From assembly GCA_903889425.1 (NCBI GenBank), contig CAISXI010000406.1:1-32439 (forward strand): a stretch of DNA of 32,439 nt, in the 5' to 3' direction. Source of the stretch: an uncultured Roseiflexaceae bacterium. GTDB taxonomy: Bacteria > Chloroflexota > Chloroflexia > Chloroflexales > Roseiflexaceae. Both the position numbers and the translations under genes were made by a program. Positions 15,662 to 24,703 of this stretch are shown one piece after another; position 1 is the first letter of the stretch; the number at the start of each line of letters is the position of its first letter. The notes below the pieces were generated by a model that was not told the DNA's origin, made no database searches, and saw only the letters and a list, made by a program, of their open reading frames with translations.

Positions 15662-16219
15662 ATGGTGAAACTCAAAGATCGTTCCCCGCTCACATTCAAC
15701 GTGGCGCAATTATTACGCGAACCAATCGGTGCGCGCCGCGAACATGATTTCATCGAAGCGTTTTTGTCGCTCCACGAAGACGAAACGCTCCACGAAATCA
15801 CCGGTAGCGTACGGTTTACCCGGACACTGGCAGGTGTCTATGTCGAATGTACCCTTCACGGGGTCGTTACCTGCCAATGCATGCGTTGTCTCCAGCCGGC
15901 GCGGATTGCCATCGACGTCGATTTCGTCGAAGAATACGCGAACACCATCGATGTGAATTCTGGTGCACCACTTCCCACGCCCGACGAAGACGATGTCTTT
16001 CGTGTTGATGAACAACACATGTTGGATTTGAGTGTGGCTATCCGCGAATACGCATTGTTGGCACTCCCCATCAAGCCACTCTGCAAAGAATCCTGCTTGG
16101 GGTTGTGTCCGGGTTGTGGAGTGGACCTCAATGTCAACGCCTGTCAATGTCACGAAGAACCGATTGATGAGCGTTTTAGTGCGCTCAAAGCGCTATTCGA
16201 TCGCCCATCTGCAGATTAA
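15662..16219 (+). CDS. yceD: DUF177/YceD family protein
   Basis: A 185-residue protein of the YceD/DUF177 family, typically encoded just before rpmF and linked to 23S rRNA/large-subunit metabolism in bacteria and plastids. The family cysteine motifs are visible: CQCMRCLQPA in the middle and CKESCLGLCPGCG with NACQC near the C-terminus. AGGTG precedes ATG 15662; the alternative GTG two codons earlier is possible. It is co-transcribed with rpmF, 20 nt apart. Confidence 0.9.
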   Translation: MVKLKDRSPLTFNVAQLLREPIGARREHDFIEAFLSLHEDETLHEITGSVRFTRTLAGVYVECTLHGVVTCQCMRCLQPARIAIDVDFVEEYANTIDVNSGAPLPTPDEDDVFRVDEQHMLDLSVAIREYALLALPIKPLCKESCLGLCPGCGVDLNVNACQCHEEPIDERFSALKALFDRPSAD

Positions 16220-16239
16220 CCAAGAATGGAGTACTCATC

Positions 16240-16437
16240 ATGGGAGCAGCCCCGAAGACTAAAGTATCACGCCATCGCCGTGGTAATCGCCGCCAACATC
16301 AACGCCTCGACGCCCCACACTTGGTCACCTGCAAAAACTGTGGCGAAATGATGCGCTCACACTATGTCTGCAAAAAATGTGGCCAATACCGCAATCGTCA
16401 GGTCATTATCATGGCCGCCCCCAAAACCGATTCCTAA
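16240..16437 (+). CDS. rpmF: 50S ribosomal protein L32, zinc-binding form
   Basis: A 65-residue L32. The basic N-terminus (APKTKVSRHRRGNRRQH) is followed by a zinc ribbon with Cys31, Cys34, Cys44 and Cys47 (CKNCG...CKKCG). GGAG lies 8 nt before the ATG. The C+ form means that zinc limitation could matter; no C- paralogue is seen in this window. It follows yceD in the conserved order. Confidence 0.95.
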   Translation: MGAAPKTKVSRHRRGNRRQHQRLDAPHLVTCKNCGEMMRSHYVCKKCGQYRNRQVIIMAAPKTDS

Positions 16438-16461
16438 GTCGCCATTGTGCGGTCAGCCACT

Positions 16462-16495
16462 ACCGGTGTTCGTACGCGCAAGCACGAACACCGGT
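16462..16495 (+). repeat. 12-bp perfect hairpin between rpmF and fabH
   Basis: ACCGGTGTTCGT pairs fully with ACGAACACCGGT across a 10-nt loop. No T-run follows, so it is more likely an mRNA stability or attenuation element separating highly expressed rpmF from fabH than a full terminator. Confidence 0.6.
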
Positions 16496-16519
16496 TGCTT
16501 ATTAGAAGGCCATCACACT

Positions 16520-17521
16520 ATGACCATCCATGCTGCGATCACCGGCTGGGGCATGAGTGTCCCCGTCAACGTTGTCACTAATGCCGATATTGCCAAAATC
16601 GTCGATACCTCTGATGAATGGATCCAGTCGCGCACGGGTATCCGTGAACGGCACATCATTAGTGGCGACGAGACCACATCGTCACTCGCGGCAGCGGCTG
16701 GTCGTGATGCCATGCAGATGGCCGGAGTCACTGCAAACGACATTGATATGGTCATCGTGGCCACCTTTTGCCCCGACCGCCCACTCCCAGCCACTGCCTG
16801 CCGCGTGCAAGCCCAGCTGGGGATTAGCCGGGCTGCCGCGTTTGATATCGTAGCCGCCTGTAGTGGCTTCGTCTATGGGCTGACTATTGCCACCAGCCTC
16901 ATCAAAACTGGCATGGCTAAACGAATTTTGTTTTGTGCTGCGGATGTGGTCAGCCACTATGTCAACTGGCAAGATCGCAACACCTGTGTCTTGTTTGGTG
17001 ACGGCGCCGGCGCCGTGGTAATCGAAGCCACCGACCAACCCTACGGCTTACTTTCTTCGGTTATGGGTGCTGCCGGCGACCGCGAAGAGTTACTGATGGT
17101 CGAAGCTGGTGGTACCTGTATGCCGATGAGTGCCGATGTCATGGCCCAAGGCAAACACTTTTTGACCATGAATGGCCGTGAAGTCTTCAAATTGGCCGTG
17201 CGTGGCATGGAAGAATCCTCGCTCCAAGCCTTGGCCCAAGCCAATATGACGTTGGATGACATGAAGCTTGTGGTACCCCACCAAGCCAACCGCCGCATCA
17301 TCGAAGCTATCGCCGAGCGCCTCAATGTCCCCATTGAACGATTTTTCATCAATGTGGATCGCTATGGCAATACCTCGGCAGCCACCATCCCCATTGCCCT
17401 CACCGAAGCCGCAGCCAGCGGTGCACTCAATCCAGGCGACCATGTCTTGTTAACTGCCTTTGGGGGCGGTTTGACATGGGGGTCGGCAGTGGTGCGCTGG
17501 GGCCGCCCCACAAAGGAGTAA
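16520..17521 (+). CDS. fabH: 3-oxoacyl-ACP synthase III (KAS III)
   Basis: A 333-residue initiating condensing enzyme of type II fatty acid synthesis, joining acyl-CoA and malonyl-ACP. The catalytic triad is visible: Cys114 in AACSGFVYG, His254 in VPHQANRRI and Asn284 in RYGNTSAATIP. I use ATG 16520 (MTIHAAITGWG), since the ORF-track start at 16364 lies in rpmF. Starter preference (acetyl or branched) is not readable. fabD follows after 3 nt. No plsX, fabG or acpP gene lies in the window. Confidence 0.95.
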   Translation: MTIHAAITGWGMSVPVNVVTNADIAKIVDTSDEWIQSRTGIRERHIISGDETTSSLAAAAGRDAMQMAGVTANDIDMVIVATFCPDRPLPATACRVQAQLGISRAAAFDIVAACSGFVYGLTIATSLIKTGMAKRILFCAADVVSHYVNWQDRNTCVLFGDGAGAVVIEATDQPYGLLSSVMGAAGDREELLMVEAGGTCMPMSADVMAQGKHFLTMNGREVFKLAVRGMEESSLQALAQANMTLDDMKLVVPHQANRRIIEAIAERLNVPIERFFINVDRYGNTSAATIPIALTEAAASGALNPGDHVLLTAFGGGLTWGSAVVRWGRPTKE

Positions 17522-17524
17522 CCC

Positions 17525-18475
17525 ATGCGCCAGGCGTTTGTATTCCCCGGACAAGGTGCCCAAGCTGTCGGTATGGGCGCAGAATTAGCCCAACACTCCC
17601 CCGCAGCACGAGCGGTCTATACACTGGCAGATCAGGCCTTGGGATGGTCCGTCAGCGAACTCTGTTTTGCTGGTCCAGAAGACCAACTCACCGCCACTGA
17701 AAACACCCAACCGGCCCTCGTCGCCACCTCGCTCGCCGTACTCGCAGCCCTTGCCGGTGACCTCGATCAAATCGTCTCCTATACCCGCCAGCACGCCGTC
17801 GCCGTGGCCGGGCATAGCTTGGGTGAATACAGCGCCCTCGTGGCGGCTGGCAGCCTCACTCCCACTGCCGCCATCCAATTAGTCCGCCAACGTGGCGTGC
17901 TGATGGCCGCAGCCACCAGTGGAGGCATGGCGGCCGTCATCGGACTCGATGACGATACCATCGACCACATTTGTCGCAGTGTCAGCACCCCTGACGCCGC
18001 TGTGGTCGTCGCCAACTACAATTCCCCCGGTCAAACCGTGATTAGTGGCGCCGTATCTGCCCTCGAAGCCGCTGGCGAAGCGCTCAAAGCCGCTGGTGCC
18101 AAACGGGTCATCCCCCTCAAAGTCAGTGCTGCCTTCCATTCACCGTTGATGCACGACGCCGCCCAAGCCTTGGCAGCGCATGTGGCCCGTACCACGATTG
18201 TGACACCGGTAATCCCGGTTATCTCGAACATTACCGCCCAACCGTTGACCACACCAGCCGCCATTGCCAGCGAATTACCCGCCCAAGTCGAATCGGCCGT
18301 ACGCTGGGTCAGCACCATCCAATATTTGGTGGCTGATGGGGTGACCCATTTCGTCGAAATCGGCGCTGGTAATGTGCTTTCGGGCCTGATCAAACGCATC
18401 GCCCCCGATGCCGTCACTACTACCATTACCGATGTCGCATCGCTCAACGCCTACCGGGCTCAGTTCAGCAACTAA
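17525..18475 (+). CDS. fabD: Malonyl-CoA:ACP transacylase
   Basis: A 316-residue enzyme that loads malonyl groups onto acyl carrier protein. It begins MRQAFVFPGQGAQ. The nucleophile is Ser98 in GHSLGEYSALVA and the catalytic His is His205 in AFHSPLM; the Gln of FPGQG forms the oxyanion region. The start follows fabH by 3 nt with AAGGAG just upstream, inside the end of fabH. It is the last gene before a large hairpin. Confidence 0.95.
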   Translation: MRQAFVFPGQGAQAVGMGAELAQHSPAARAVYTLADQALGWSVSELCFAGPEDQLTATENTQPALVATSLAVLAALAGDLDQIVSYTRQHAVAVAGHSLGEYSALVAAGSLTPTAAIQLVRQRGVLMAAATSGGMAAVIGLDDDTIDHICRSVSTPDAAVVVANYNSPGQTVISGAVSALEAAGEALKAAGAKRVIPLKVSAAFHSPLMHDAAQALAAHVARTTIVTPVIPVISNITAQPLTTPAAIASELPAQVESAVRWVSTIQYLVADGVTHFVEIGAGNVLSGLIKRIAPDAVTTTITDVASLNAYRAQFSN

Positions 18476-18489
18476 GCGGTAGTTTTTTC

Positions 18490-18550
18490 ACACCAAATCA
18501 AACCACGGTATGTGTTGGCATAGCGCACATACCGTGGTTTGATTTGGTGT
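18490..18550. terminator. 25-bp perfect hairpin after fabD (terminator-like, no T-run)
   Basis: CACCAAATCAAACCACGGTA continuing TGTG pairs without mismatch with the mirrored arm at 18526-18549, plus one further A-T pair, across an 11-nt loop. It lies between convergent genes and so probably ends both transcripts, but neither side has a T-run in the right place. Termination may rely on stem strength, or the element may act as a 3'-end RNase barrier. Confidence 0.65.
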
Positions 18551-18564
18551 TCACCCCATAACGA

Positions 18565-20679
18565 TTATTTCATTACTAACGTCGTTAATTCTGCCCGCAA
18601 ATCTTCGAGTGCAATGCCGATGTCACGATCAGCGGCTTGGAATGGCGTGTAGATCTGCCACCATAAATCATTGGCGAGTCCCGTACTAAATACTAACAAT
18701 TGATAGCGACGTACCATTTGCGGCTGATTTACCACAAACGTGATAGGCTGGCGGAACGCGCCACCATCAAGTCCAATCTGCATGGCAGCCGGTACTGAAA
18801 ACCGCGCAGTAATAATCGCCGCATGGGGAGGGTTTTGTGGTTGGTACAGCCAAAAAGCCCCGGTTGGCGCGCTCCATTGCCACCGCCGCCCAGCGTCGTC
18901 TTGTTCGGGGGGAAACCAGCCCCGATTCAGTACCACCAAGGCTCCCGTGGCTGCTTGCGGCGGGCGGCGATAAAGCGCCAAATTGGCATCGCCAACCACA
19001 AACTGGAGTTTTTCTAACACTGCCAGATTCACTGGTGTGCCAAACCGTTTGTCGTAGAGCACGTATTCCACATCCAGCCGATCCATCATCGTCGTCAAAG
19101 CCGTGGCGGGGTCCTGGTGCAACACGGTCATCGTCGTGATGGGCTGGGTAAATTGCACCACCCCATCGGCACCTTGGAGTAACCCTGTATTGACCAGCTC
19201 GGGATTGAGGCGTGGCAAATACCCCGTCACAATCGGGCGTTGATAATACCATTGCCCATACAGCACATTGCCATCATCCAAATCAAACGGCAACGGCAAC
19301 ACCGCCCCACGCTGCTGACGGGGAATCGCATCATAGACAACACTGTGTGTTGGGGCAAAGGGTTGCAACGGTAACGGCCATAACTCAAACCCAATCACAC
19401 CAAATAACAACACCCCCCACAAATAAGGGCGACGGAGCCGTTGCGCGCCACTGCGAATTGCATACGCTGCAAATAATGCGAGTTGGGCTAAAGCCAATAA
19501 CAAAAAATGATTGGGGCGCTGGCCTAATTTCACCAGCGGAATATAATTCAAAATATCATATGGTAATGGAATCCCCGTGTCATGACCAAACCACATCAAC
19601 CGTGGCCCCAACGCCAACACCACCAACACAGCGGTCATGGTCAACCACCACGAGGCAATTTGGTGGCGCACCAAATAGATTCCCAGCACCGCCAATACAA
19701 CCACACTCAACCCCAGCGACATCGGCCAATAACTGGGCGAAAATTGCCGGTACCACGCCAGCACTGCATCCCCCCAGAGCGGATGGGTAATTCCTGGGGT
19801 GACAAAAGTAAACAGCGACGCCGAAAATTCCTTCTGGCGAATGAGATAATCGGTCAAACCAACACCATCACCGACCGCCGGCAATTGTTTACCAGGTACC
19901 AACATGTGCCACGCAAAGGGCGCAATCGGCACTGCCACCATTGCAGCCATACTGACCAACTGCATCCAAAATCGCGTCAGTCGCCCGCGCTCGCCACGGT
20001 CGCGCCACGTCATCAGTCCAGCCCAAATCACGACATACGTTAAGGCAAATAAGCCATAGTAGAGGCTCGAAAGCAATGCCCCCAAAATCGCAAATGCCCC
20101 AATCCATACCCCCCGCCAGCGTTGCTGCCCACTGAGCTCCCACAAGGCATACAACATAATCGGGAAGTATTGGAGCGACAAGCGTTCGGCAAAACCCCAA
20201 TACGCCATCCATACATGGAATGGCGCAAACGTATACAACACACCCGCAATCCAAGCCGCCCAGCGATGGCCGACGATCTGCTCAGCACACAATGCCATGG
20301 CCCATGCTGATGCAACAAATGACACCATAGCCAACAAATTAAAGGCAAATACGGGTCCCCAAATCAGTGTGACAGGTGTCATCAACAAGCCATTGGCAAA
20401 CATCAAAATTTGCCAAAACAAATCGGCACCACCCGGATAAAACATCTGCGCCGTATAAAACGGCGATTGCCCAATGCTCAATTGATGCGCTACCCACCAC
20501 AACGACCAGACATTTTCCCAGCCACTATCACAACGCATTTGACACCGCGTGGCGAGATCACTGCCCCAAGTGGCAAATGTCTGCCAAAAAAACGGAATGC
20601 ACAACAGCGTGTAGCTCAGTGGCAACACGCCCCATCGCCACCAGTGTGGTGAGCGGATTCGTTGCAAAATCATATTCAT
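18565..20679 (-). CDS. Polytopic membrane protein, GT-C/YfhO-like
   Basis: A 704-residue integral membrane protein. The first helix (GVLPLSYTLLCIPFF) is followed by an outside loop with a conserved-looking acidic stretch (CDSGWENVWSLWW), then around ten or more hydrophobic helices to about residue 450, and a soluble C-terminal part of about 250 residues. This layout is usual for polyprenyl-phosphate-sugar-dependent (GT-C) transferases and YfhO-like proteins of Chloroflexota. The ATG overlaps the TGA of the upstream gene (ATGA), so it is translationally coupled to the GT39-like gene. Likely role: adding a sugar to a glycan, lipid or protein on the outer face. Substrate unknown. Confidence 0.65.
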   Translation of the reverse strand: MNMILQRIRSPHWWRWGVLPLSYTLLCIPFFWQTFATWGSDLATRCQMRCDSGWENVWSLWWVAHQLSIGQSPFYTAQMFYPGGADLFWQILMFANGLLMTPVTLIWGPVFAFNLLAMVSFVASAWAMALCAEQIVGHRWAAWIAGVLYTFAPFHVWMAYWGFAERLSLQYFPIMLYALWELSGQQRWRGVWIGAFAILGALLSSLYYGLFALTYVVIWAGLMTWRDRGERGRLTRFWMQLVSMAAMVAVPIAPFAWHMLVPGKQLPAVGDGVGLTDYLIRQKEFSASLFTFVTPGITHPLWGDAVLAWYRQFSPSYWPMSLGLSVVVLAVLGIYLVRHQIASWWLTMTAVLVVLALGPRLMWFGHDTGIPLPYDILNYIPLVKLGQRPNHFLLLALAQLALFAAYAIRSGAQRLRRPYLWGVLLFGVIGFELWPLPLQPFAPTHSVVYDAIPRQQRGAVLPLPFDLDDGNVLYGQWYYQRPIVTGYLPRLNPELVNTGLLQGADGVVQFTQPITTMTVLHQDPATALTTMMDRLDVEYVLYDKRFGTPVNLAVLEKLQFVVGDANLALYRRPPQAATGALVVLNRGWFPPEQDDAGRRWQWSAPTGAFWLYQPQNPPHAAIITARFSVPAAMQIGLDGGAFRQPITFVVNQPQMVRRYQLLVFSTGLANDLWWQIYTPFQAADRDIGIALEDLRAELTTLVMK

Positions 20680-22259
20680 GGCTGACGGTAGATTCTTAAT
20701 AACGGCACTCCATCTCGCACAATCTCATATACCGGTGGGGTGTTTGATGCCACCAACGCCCGCGTTGCCGGTGTCCAATAGGCAAACCGGTAGGTCACAA
20801 TCACATAATCAGCTTCATACATCGCCATCTGCGTTGTGTTCATTCCCCAGGCCGAATAGCCGTCATTACTCACAAATCGTAAATCAGCGCGGGTACGACC
20901 ATCGAGTTGGTATGTATGCGGAACGTCGTAGCTGTAACTTTCAATCCAGACCGTGGCCTTTGTTGGGGCGTGCACATTCAAATAATCAAATGCCTCGACA
21001 TAGGTTTCGTTCCAGTACGTATGGTCCATATCAAGCCGGGCAGCGCCGGGGAGGCCACCGATGCTTTCACTATAATACGACAGCAAATGCGGCCACATCC
21101 GCACCCCATCGCGAATCGGCAATCCAACCATCAGCACTAACCCCACGAGCCAGACCCGCCAATCAACGTGATCTGCTGATTTTTTGATAAACAGCACCCC
21201 CCGCGTCAAGCCATACCCAGCCAGCACGGCAATCATTGGAAAGAACGCCATAAACAATCGCTCGTTATCATAAACCGTACTGCTCACCATCAAGGCGCAC
21301 AGCGGTATCACAGCACTTAACACAATTAAATGCAGATACGAACGATGTGCCGGCACCGCCACCACACCCCCCACTACCGCCACCAGCAATATCACCAGTG
21401 GAGTCACCATCACTGCCATTACCGGCGCAAAATACCATGGTGGGGGCAACAACGATTGCCCCAAAAACCATTGCGGGATTTGCCAATGCGCCACCGTGAC
21501 CCACAACAAATAATCCGTTAGCCGAGTTACGGTATCAACCCATAACCATGGCCACAACGCCACAAATACCACTAATGCAACGAGGCCACCCAACACCATC
21601 CGCCCCAACAAATAGCCCCGCCGATCATACATCAGCCACCATAGACCAATTGTGGGCAACACAAAGGCGGCGTTGATTTTGGTGGCGATACCGACGCCCC
21701 AAATCACCCCAAACAACAGCGTCACCCACCATTCACGGCGATTGCGCATATGCCAAAAAAACAAAATCCCGGCGATATATGCCAATGCTCCAGGCACATC
21801 AAGGGCTGCCACATGCGCATGCATAAAAAACCGCGGCATGCAGAGCAACACAATCCCTGCCGCCAGCGCCACCCAGCCACCGACCACCCGCAATGAACTC
21901 ACCACCACCACGGTCACCAGCATCGCTGATACCATCATGGCGGCAAATCGATATGCCCCTACCAGCCCCAAGGTTTTCACCAGCGGCGTCCCCACCAAGG
22001 CGTACCATAGCTTCACCACTGGCGGATGTTCGTGATTGTAATCCCAATACGCACTGAGTATTGCTGGCTTGAGCAGCAATGAACCTTCGCTGAACAACCG
22101 TGCCACCCATTCGTGATACGATGCGGCTGCCCGCATATAGGCCGGCTCATCCCACGTCAAGCCCAACGGCGCAACGGTCAGCCACAACAGCAGCGTCACA
22201 CCGACCACCCCAATCACACTCACCCACAACGTTTGCTTTCGGTTTTTATTGGCAATCAT
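20676..22259 (-). CDS. GT39/ArnT-like membrane glycosyltransferase (PMT fold)
   Basis: A 527-residue polytopic protein. After the first helix comes LTWDEPAYM, where the Asp-Glu pair sits in the first outer loop, as in dolichyl/polyprenyl-phosphate mannosyltransferases (PMT/ArnT, GT-C). NHEHPPVVKLWY in the next loop is also family-typical. About ten helices follow, then a short soluble tail. GAGGAAG lies 7 nt before the ATG. Members transfer a sugar from a polyprenyl-phosphate donor on the outer side of the membrane, so UppS products from the housekeeping cluster may feed it indirectly. It forms a two-gene unit with the next gene downstream. Confidence 0.78.
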   Translation of the reverse strand: MIANKNRKQTLWVSVIGVVGVTLLLWLTVAPLGLTWDEPAYMRAAASYHEWVARLFSEGSLLLKPAILSAYWDYNHEHPPVVKLWYALVGTPLVKTLGLVGAYRFAAMMVSAMLVTVVVVSSLRVVGGWVALAAGIVLLCMPRFFMHAHVAALDVPGALAYIAGILFFWHMRNRREWWVTLLFGVIWGVGIATKINAAFVLPTIGLWWLMYDRRGYLLGRMVLGGLVALVVFVALWPWLWVDTVTRLTDYLLWVTVAHWQIPQWFLGQSLLPPPWYFAPVMAVMVTPLVILLVAVVGGVVAVPAHRSYLHLIVLSAVIPLCALMVSSTVYDNERLFMAFFPMIAVLAGYGLTRGVLFIKKSADHVDWRVWLVGLVLMVGLPIRDGVRMWPHLLSYYSESIGGLPGAARLDMDHTYWNETYVEAFDYLNVHAPTKATVWIESYSYDVPHTYQLDGRTRADLRFVSNDGYSAWGMNTTQMAMYEADYVIVTYRFAYWTPATRALVASNTPPVYEIVRDGVPLLRIYRQP

Positions 22260-22314
22260 CGAGTAGCTTCCTCGTTCATTCCAGTCTATTTGGCGTATCC
22301 ATCAATCTTGTCTC

Positions 22315-22436
22315 ATTATATCAATACCGCCACCAACCAACGAAAAAATCTGCGTTTGCGCATGCGGGGAATCCGAACCAATTTCCTATGCGCCAGTGCT
22401 TTCCATTCAGCCGGACCCACAGAACTCATCTATAAT
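22315..22436. promoter_or_regulatory. Divergent -10-like elements between GT39 and nucleoside hydrolase genes
   Basis: TATAAT occurs on the minus strand at 22315-22320 (about 56 nt before the GT39 start) and on the plus strand at 22431-22436 (about 34 nt before the nucleoside hydrolase start). No good -35 was found for either. Confidence 0.4.
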
Positions 22437-22469
22437 TGATTTGAACCCATCCAGCGAAAGGATCCCCCA

Positions 22470-23408
22470 ATGCCAGCGCGCCCAATGATTATCGACACCG
22501 ATGCCGGTGTTGATGACGCTCTTGCGATTTTGATGGCCCTCGCCGACCCGAGTATCGAAATCGTCGGGATTACCACCCTCAACGGCAATGTATCACTTCC
22601 CAACGTCGAACGCAACGTCGGTACCATCCTCAATGCCTTTGGCGCCGGTCATATTCCGATTTACCGCGGTGCCGCCCGGCCATTACTCGTCGATGCGCCC
22701 GATGCCGCTGATATCCATGGTGCTGACGGTTTGGGCGATGCCGGATTGCGCGCCCCCCGCGACCTCGAATCAACCCATGCCGCCTTGGGTATCATCGAGC
22801 TCGCCAAACGCTACCCCGGCTGCACCCTCGTCACCCTCGGACCACTTACCAACCTTGCGATTGCCTTGTCACTCGAGCCAAATTTGGCCCAATACATCGG
22901 CAAAACCATTATCATGGGTGGGGCACCCAAGGCCACCGGCAATATTACCGCCACCGCCGAATTCAATATTTATGTCGACCCCGAAGCCACCGCCCTCGTG
23001 CTAAGCCGCGGCAACCTCCAACCCACCATGGTCACTTGGGAAAACACCATCGCACATCCCATCCTCTGGGATCGCTGGGAAGCCTTGCTCGATGCCGGCG
23101 ACATGGGCAAACGCTTTGTGCGCCCGATGTGTACCAATCTGATGAATTGGGCCAAAGCCCGCAACCGCCCCGGCATGTTGATGGCTGACCCCAAAGCGAT
23201 GGCCGTGGCCCTCGACCCCAGCTGCGCTACCGTCAGCCATGTCTATATGGAAGTCGATTGTGGCACTGGCATCGGTCGTGGCATGACAGCGGTTGACCCA
23301 ATCGGATTCAGCAAAAAACCTGCTAACACCTATGTCGCCACCCACCTCGATATCGACAAAGTGATTGCCCTCATCACCAAGGCCACCGCCGTCGCTTGTC
23401 ACCTCTAG
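22470..23408 (+). CDS. Inosine/uridine-preferring nucleoside hydrolase family protein
   Basis: A 312-residue protein that hydrolyses the N-glycosidic bond of ribonucleosides to base and ribose. The Ca2+-binding N-terminal motif DTDAGVDDA is intact. Further family stretches are GNVSLPNVERN, TLGPLTNLA, IIMGG, AEFNIYVDPEA and a C-terminal VDCGTGIGRGMTAVDP, the usual place of the RG-T motif. AAAGGA precedes the ATG. The product is cytoplasmic. It is convergent with the glycoside hydrolase gene, with a 4-nt overlap of ends. Together with the phosphorylase at 3132 it gives two salvage routes, but the genes are far apart. Confidence 0.92.
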   Translation: MPARPMIIDTDAGVDDALAILMALADPSIEIVGITTLNGNVSLPNVERNVGTILNAFGAGHIPIYRGAARPLLVDAPDAADIHGADGLGDAGLRAPRDLESTHAALGIIELAKRYPGCTLVTLGPLTNLAIALSLEPNLAQYIGKTIIMGGAPKATGNITATAEFNIYVDPEATALVLSRGNLQPTMVTWENTIAHPILWDRWEALLDAGDMGKRFVRPMCTNLMNWAKARNRPGMLMADPKAMAVALDPSCATVSHVYMEVDCGTGIGRGMTAVDPIGFSKKPANTYVATHLDIDKVIALITKATAVACHL

Positions 23409-24703
23409 CGCACCCGCGCCAACACAAACCCCAAATCGTCGGCATGCCATGGCGTGTCGATGCGCACAAAGCCGCCACGATGATCGATTGTGGCGGCTGT
23501 TTGGGTCATACAACTCGCCGGGTACAACCACTCCACCGTATATCGCCCCGCAGGAATCCCGAGCATCAATGATTGTTGGGGCACATTTTGGGGAATATAG
23601 CCGATATAGCGTTCCCCAGGGACGGCTAACAATTGCACATCACTATCACCTGCATACCACGCAATAATTTCGTTACACGGACGCATATCCCACACCGCCA
23701 CTCGTTCGAGTGTGTTGCGCAAAAACGCCATTTGGGCGCGTAAATCAACCCCACCATATCCCGGCGTGCGCGGATCTGGCACCGCAGTCCCATCAGGATG
23801 CGTCACGGTGAAACTATAATCGAGGTGACTAAATATCCCCCCGCCCGCCAACAAAAAAGACCACGCTTCACTGCGATACGGACGGGCACTATTGCCACGG
23901 AAGCCCGTTTCGTCGTCGCCGATAATCACCCCGAGGTGCCAGTTTTCACGTGCAGCCGACGGAATCGCATAATGAAAATTTACTACGCTCACATGGGCAG
24001 GCACATAGAGTAGTTTTTGGGTGCGGTTGGCCACATTAATCGCAATCGGAAGCTCTGGGGCAACCGCGACAATTGCCTCAATCATCTGTTCATGCCAGGC
24101 CATGTCCATGGTGTGATCATGGCGGCTATATGGCTCGTTGCATATTTCGATATACACGTTATCGTATTTTTTGAGTTCAGTCGCTGCCACTTGCACGAGG
24201 CGCCGCATAAATGGCAACAAGGCCGAATCCGCCTCGTAGACCCGCGCCCGTTCATACGGGCCAACGGCTTGACGACTCTGGGTAGGATGCATCGGTGAAC
24301 GCTCCCAATCAGCTTGATCATACCAAAAACAAAAGAGCGTAAATTCCACCACAATATCACGTTGCGCCGCTGCCGCCACAAAGGCATTTAGGCGTTGGAT
24401 CCAGACCGGATTGATCCGTGCCAAATCATAGCGCCCTTGGTCATCGCGCACCCATGGCGCCACATAGGCATCAGGGTGTGGCGCCAACGTGTTGTCGATA
24501 ATCCCAAATGACCCAGGTGCTTCGACATAACTCCCACTAAATACCCGCGTCAAATTCAATCCCGCCTGACTCAGCGCATCGAGGTATCGTGACATGTCGA
24601 ATTCAAGATTCAATATCGCACCGTAATGTTCACCCCCACCCACCAACACACATGGCTGACCACGCCGCACAAAATAACGTGGATTTGCAGGATATATATG
24701 CAT
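23405..24703 (-). CDS. Clan-A glycoside hydrolase-like protein (GH5-type TIM barrel)
   Basis: A 432-residue protein without a signal peptide. The barrel begins with a strand-loop of the type GLNLTRVFSGSY. The likely acid/base Glu is in YIEICNEPYSRHD and the nucleophile in GDDETGFRG, the two-Glu layout of clan GH-A retaining enzymes. The last 80-90 residues look like a small beta domain. GGGAG lies 6 nt before the ATG. It is divergent from the GH4 gene across an AT-rich spacer, so the two may be co-regulated for sugar use. Substrate is unknown, and cytoplasmic location suggests small oligosaccharides or glycosides. Assignment to an exact GH family is not possible by eye. Confidence 0.72.
   Translation of the reverse strand: MHIYPANPRYFVRRGQPCVLVGGGEHYGAILNLEFDMSRYLDALSQAGLNLTRVFSGSYVEAPGSFGIIDNTLAPHPDAYVAPWVRDDQGRYDLARINPVWIQRLNAFVAAAAQRDIVVEFTLFCFWYDQADWERSPMHPTQSRQAVGPYERARVYEADSALLPFMRRLVQVAATELKKYDNVYIEICNEPYSRHDHTMDMAWHEQMIEAIVAVAPELPIAINVANRTQKLLYVPAHVSVVNFHYAIPSAARENWHLGVIIGDDETGFRGNSARPYRSEAWSFLLAGGGIFSHLDYSFTVTHPDGTAVPDPRTPGYGGVDLRAQMAFLRNTLERVAVWDMRPCNEIIAWYAGDSDVQLLAVPGERYIGYIPQNVPQQSLMLGIPAGRYTVEWLYPASCMTQTAATIDHRGGFVRIDTPWHADDLGFVLARVR

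Noticed and set aside
19582-20043. 153-residue plus-strand ORF rich in Gln/His/Arg
   Set aside because: Antisense to the 704-residue membrane protein; composition is that expected from reversed hydrophobic codons.
22100-22439. Two plus-strand ORFs of about 110 residues in the spacer before the nucleoside hydrolase
   Set aside because: Mostly antisense to the GT39 gene start, no SD, Pro/Ser/His-rich composition.
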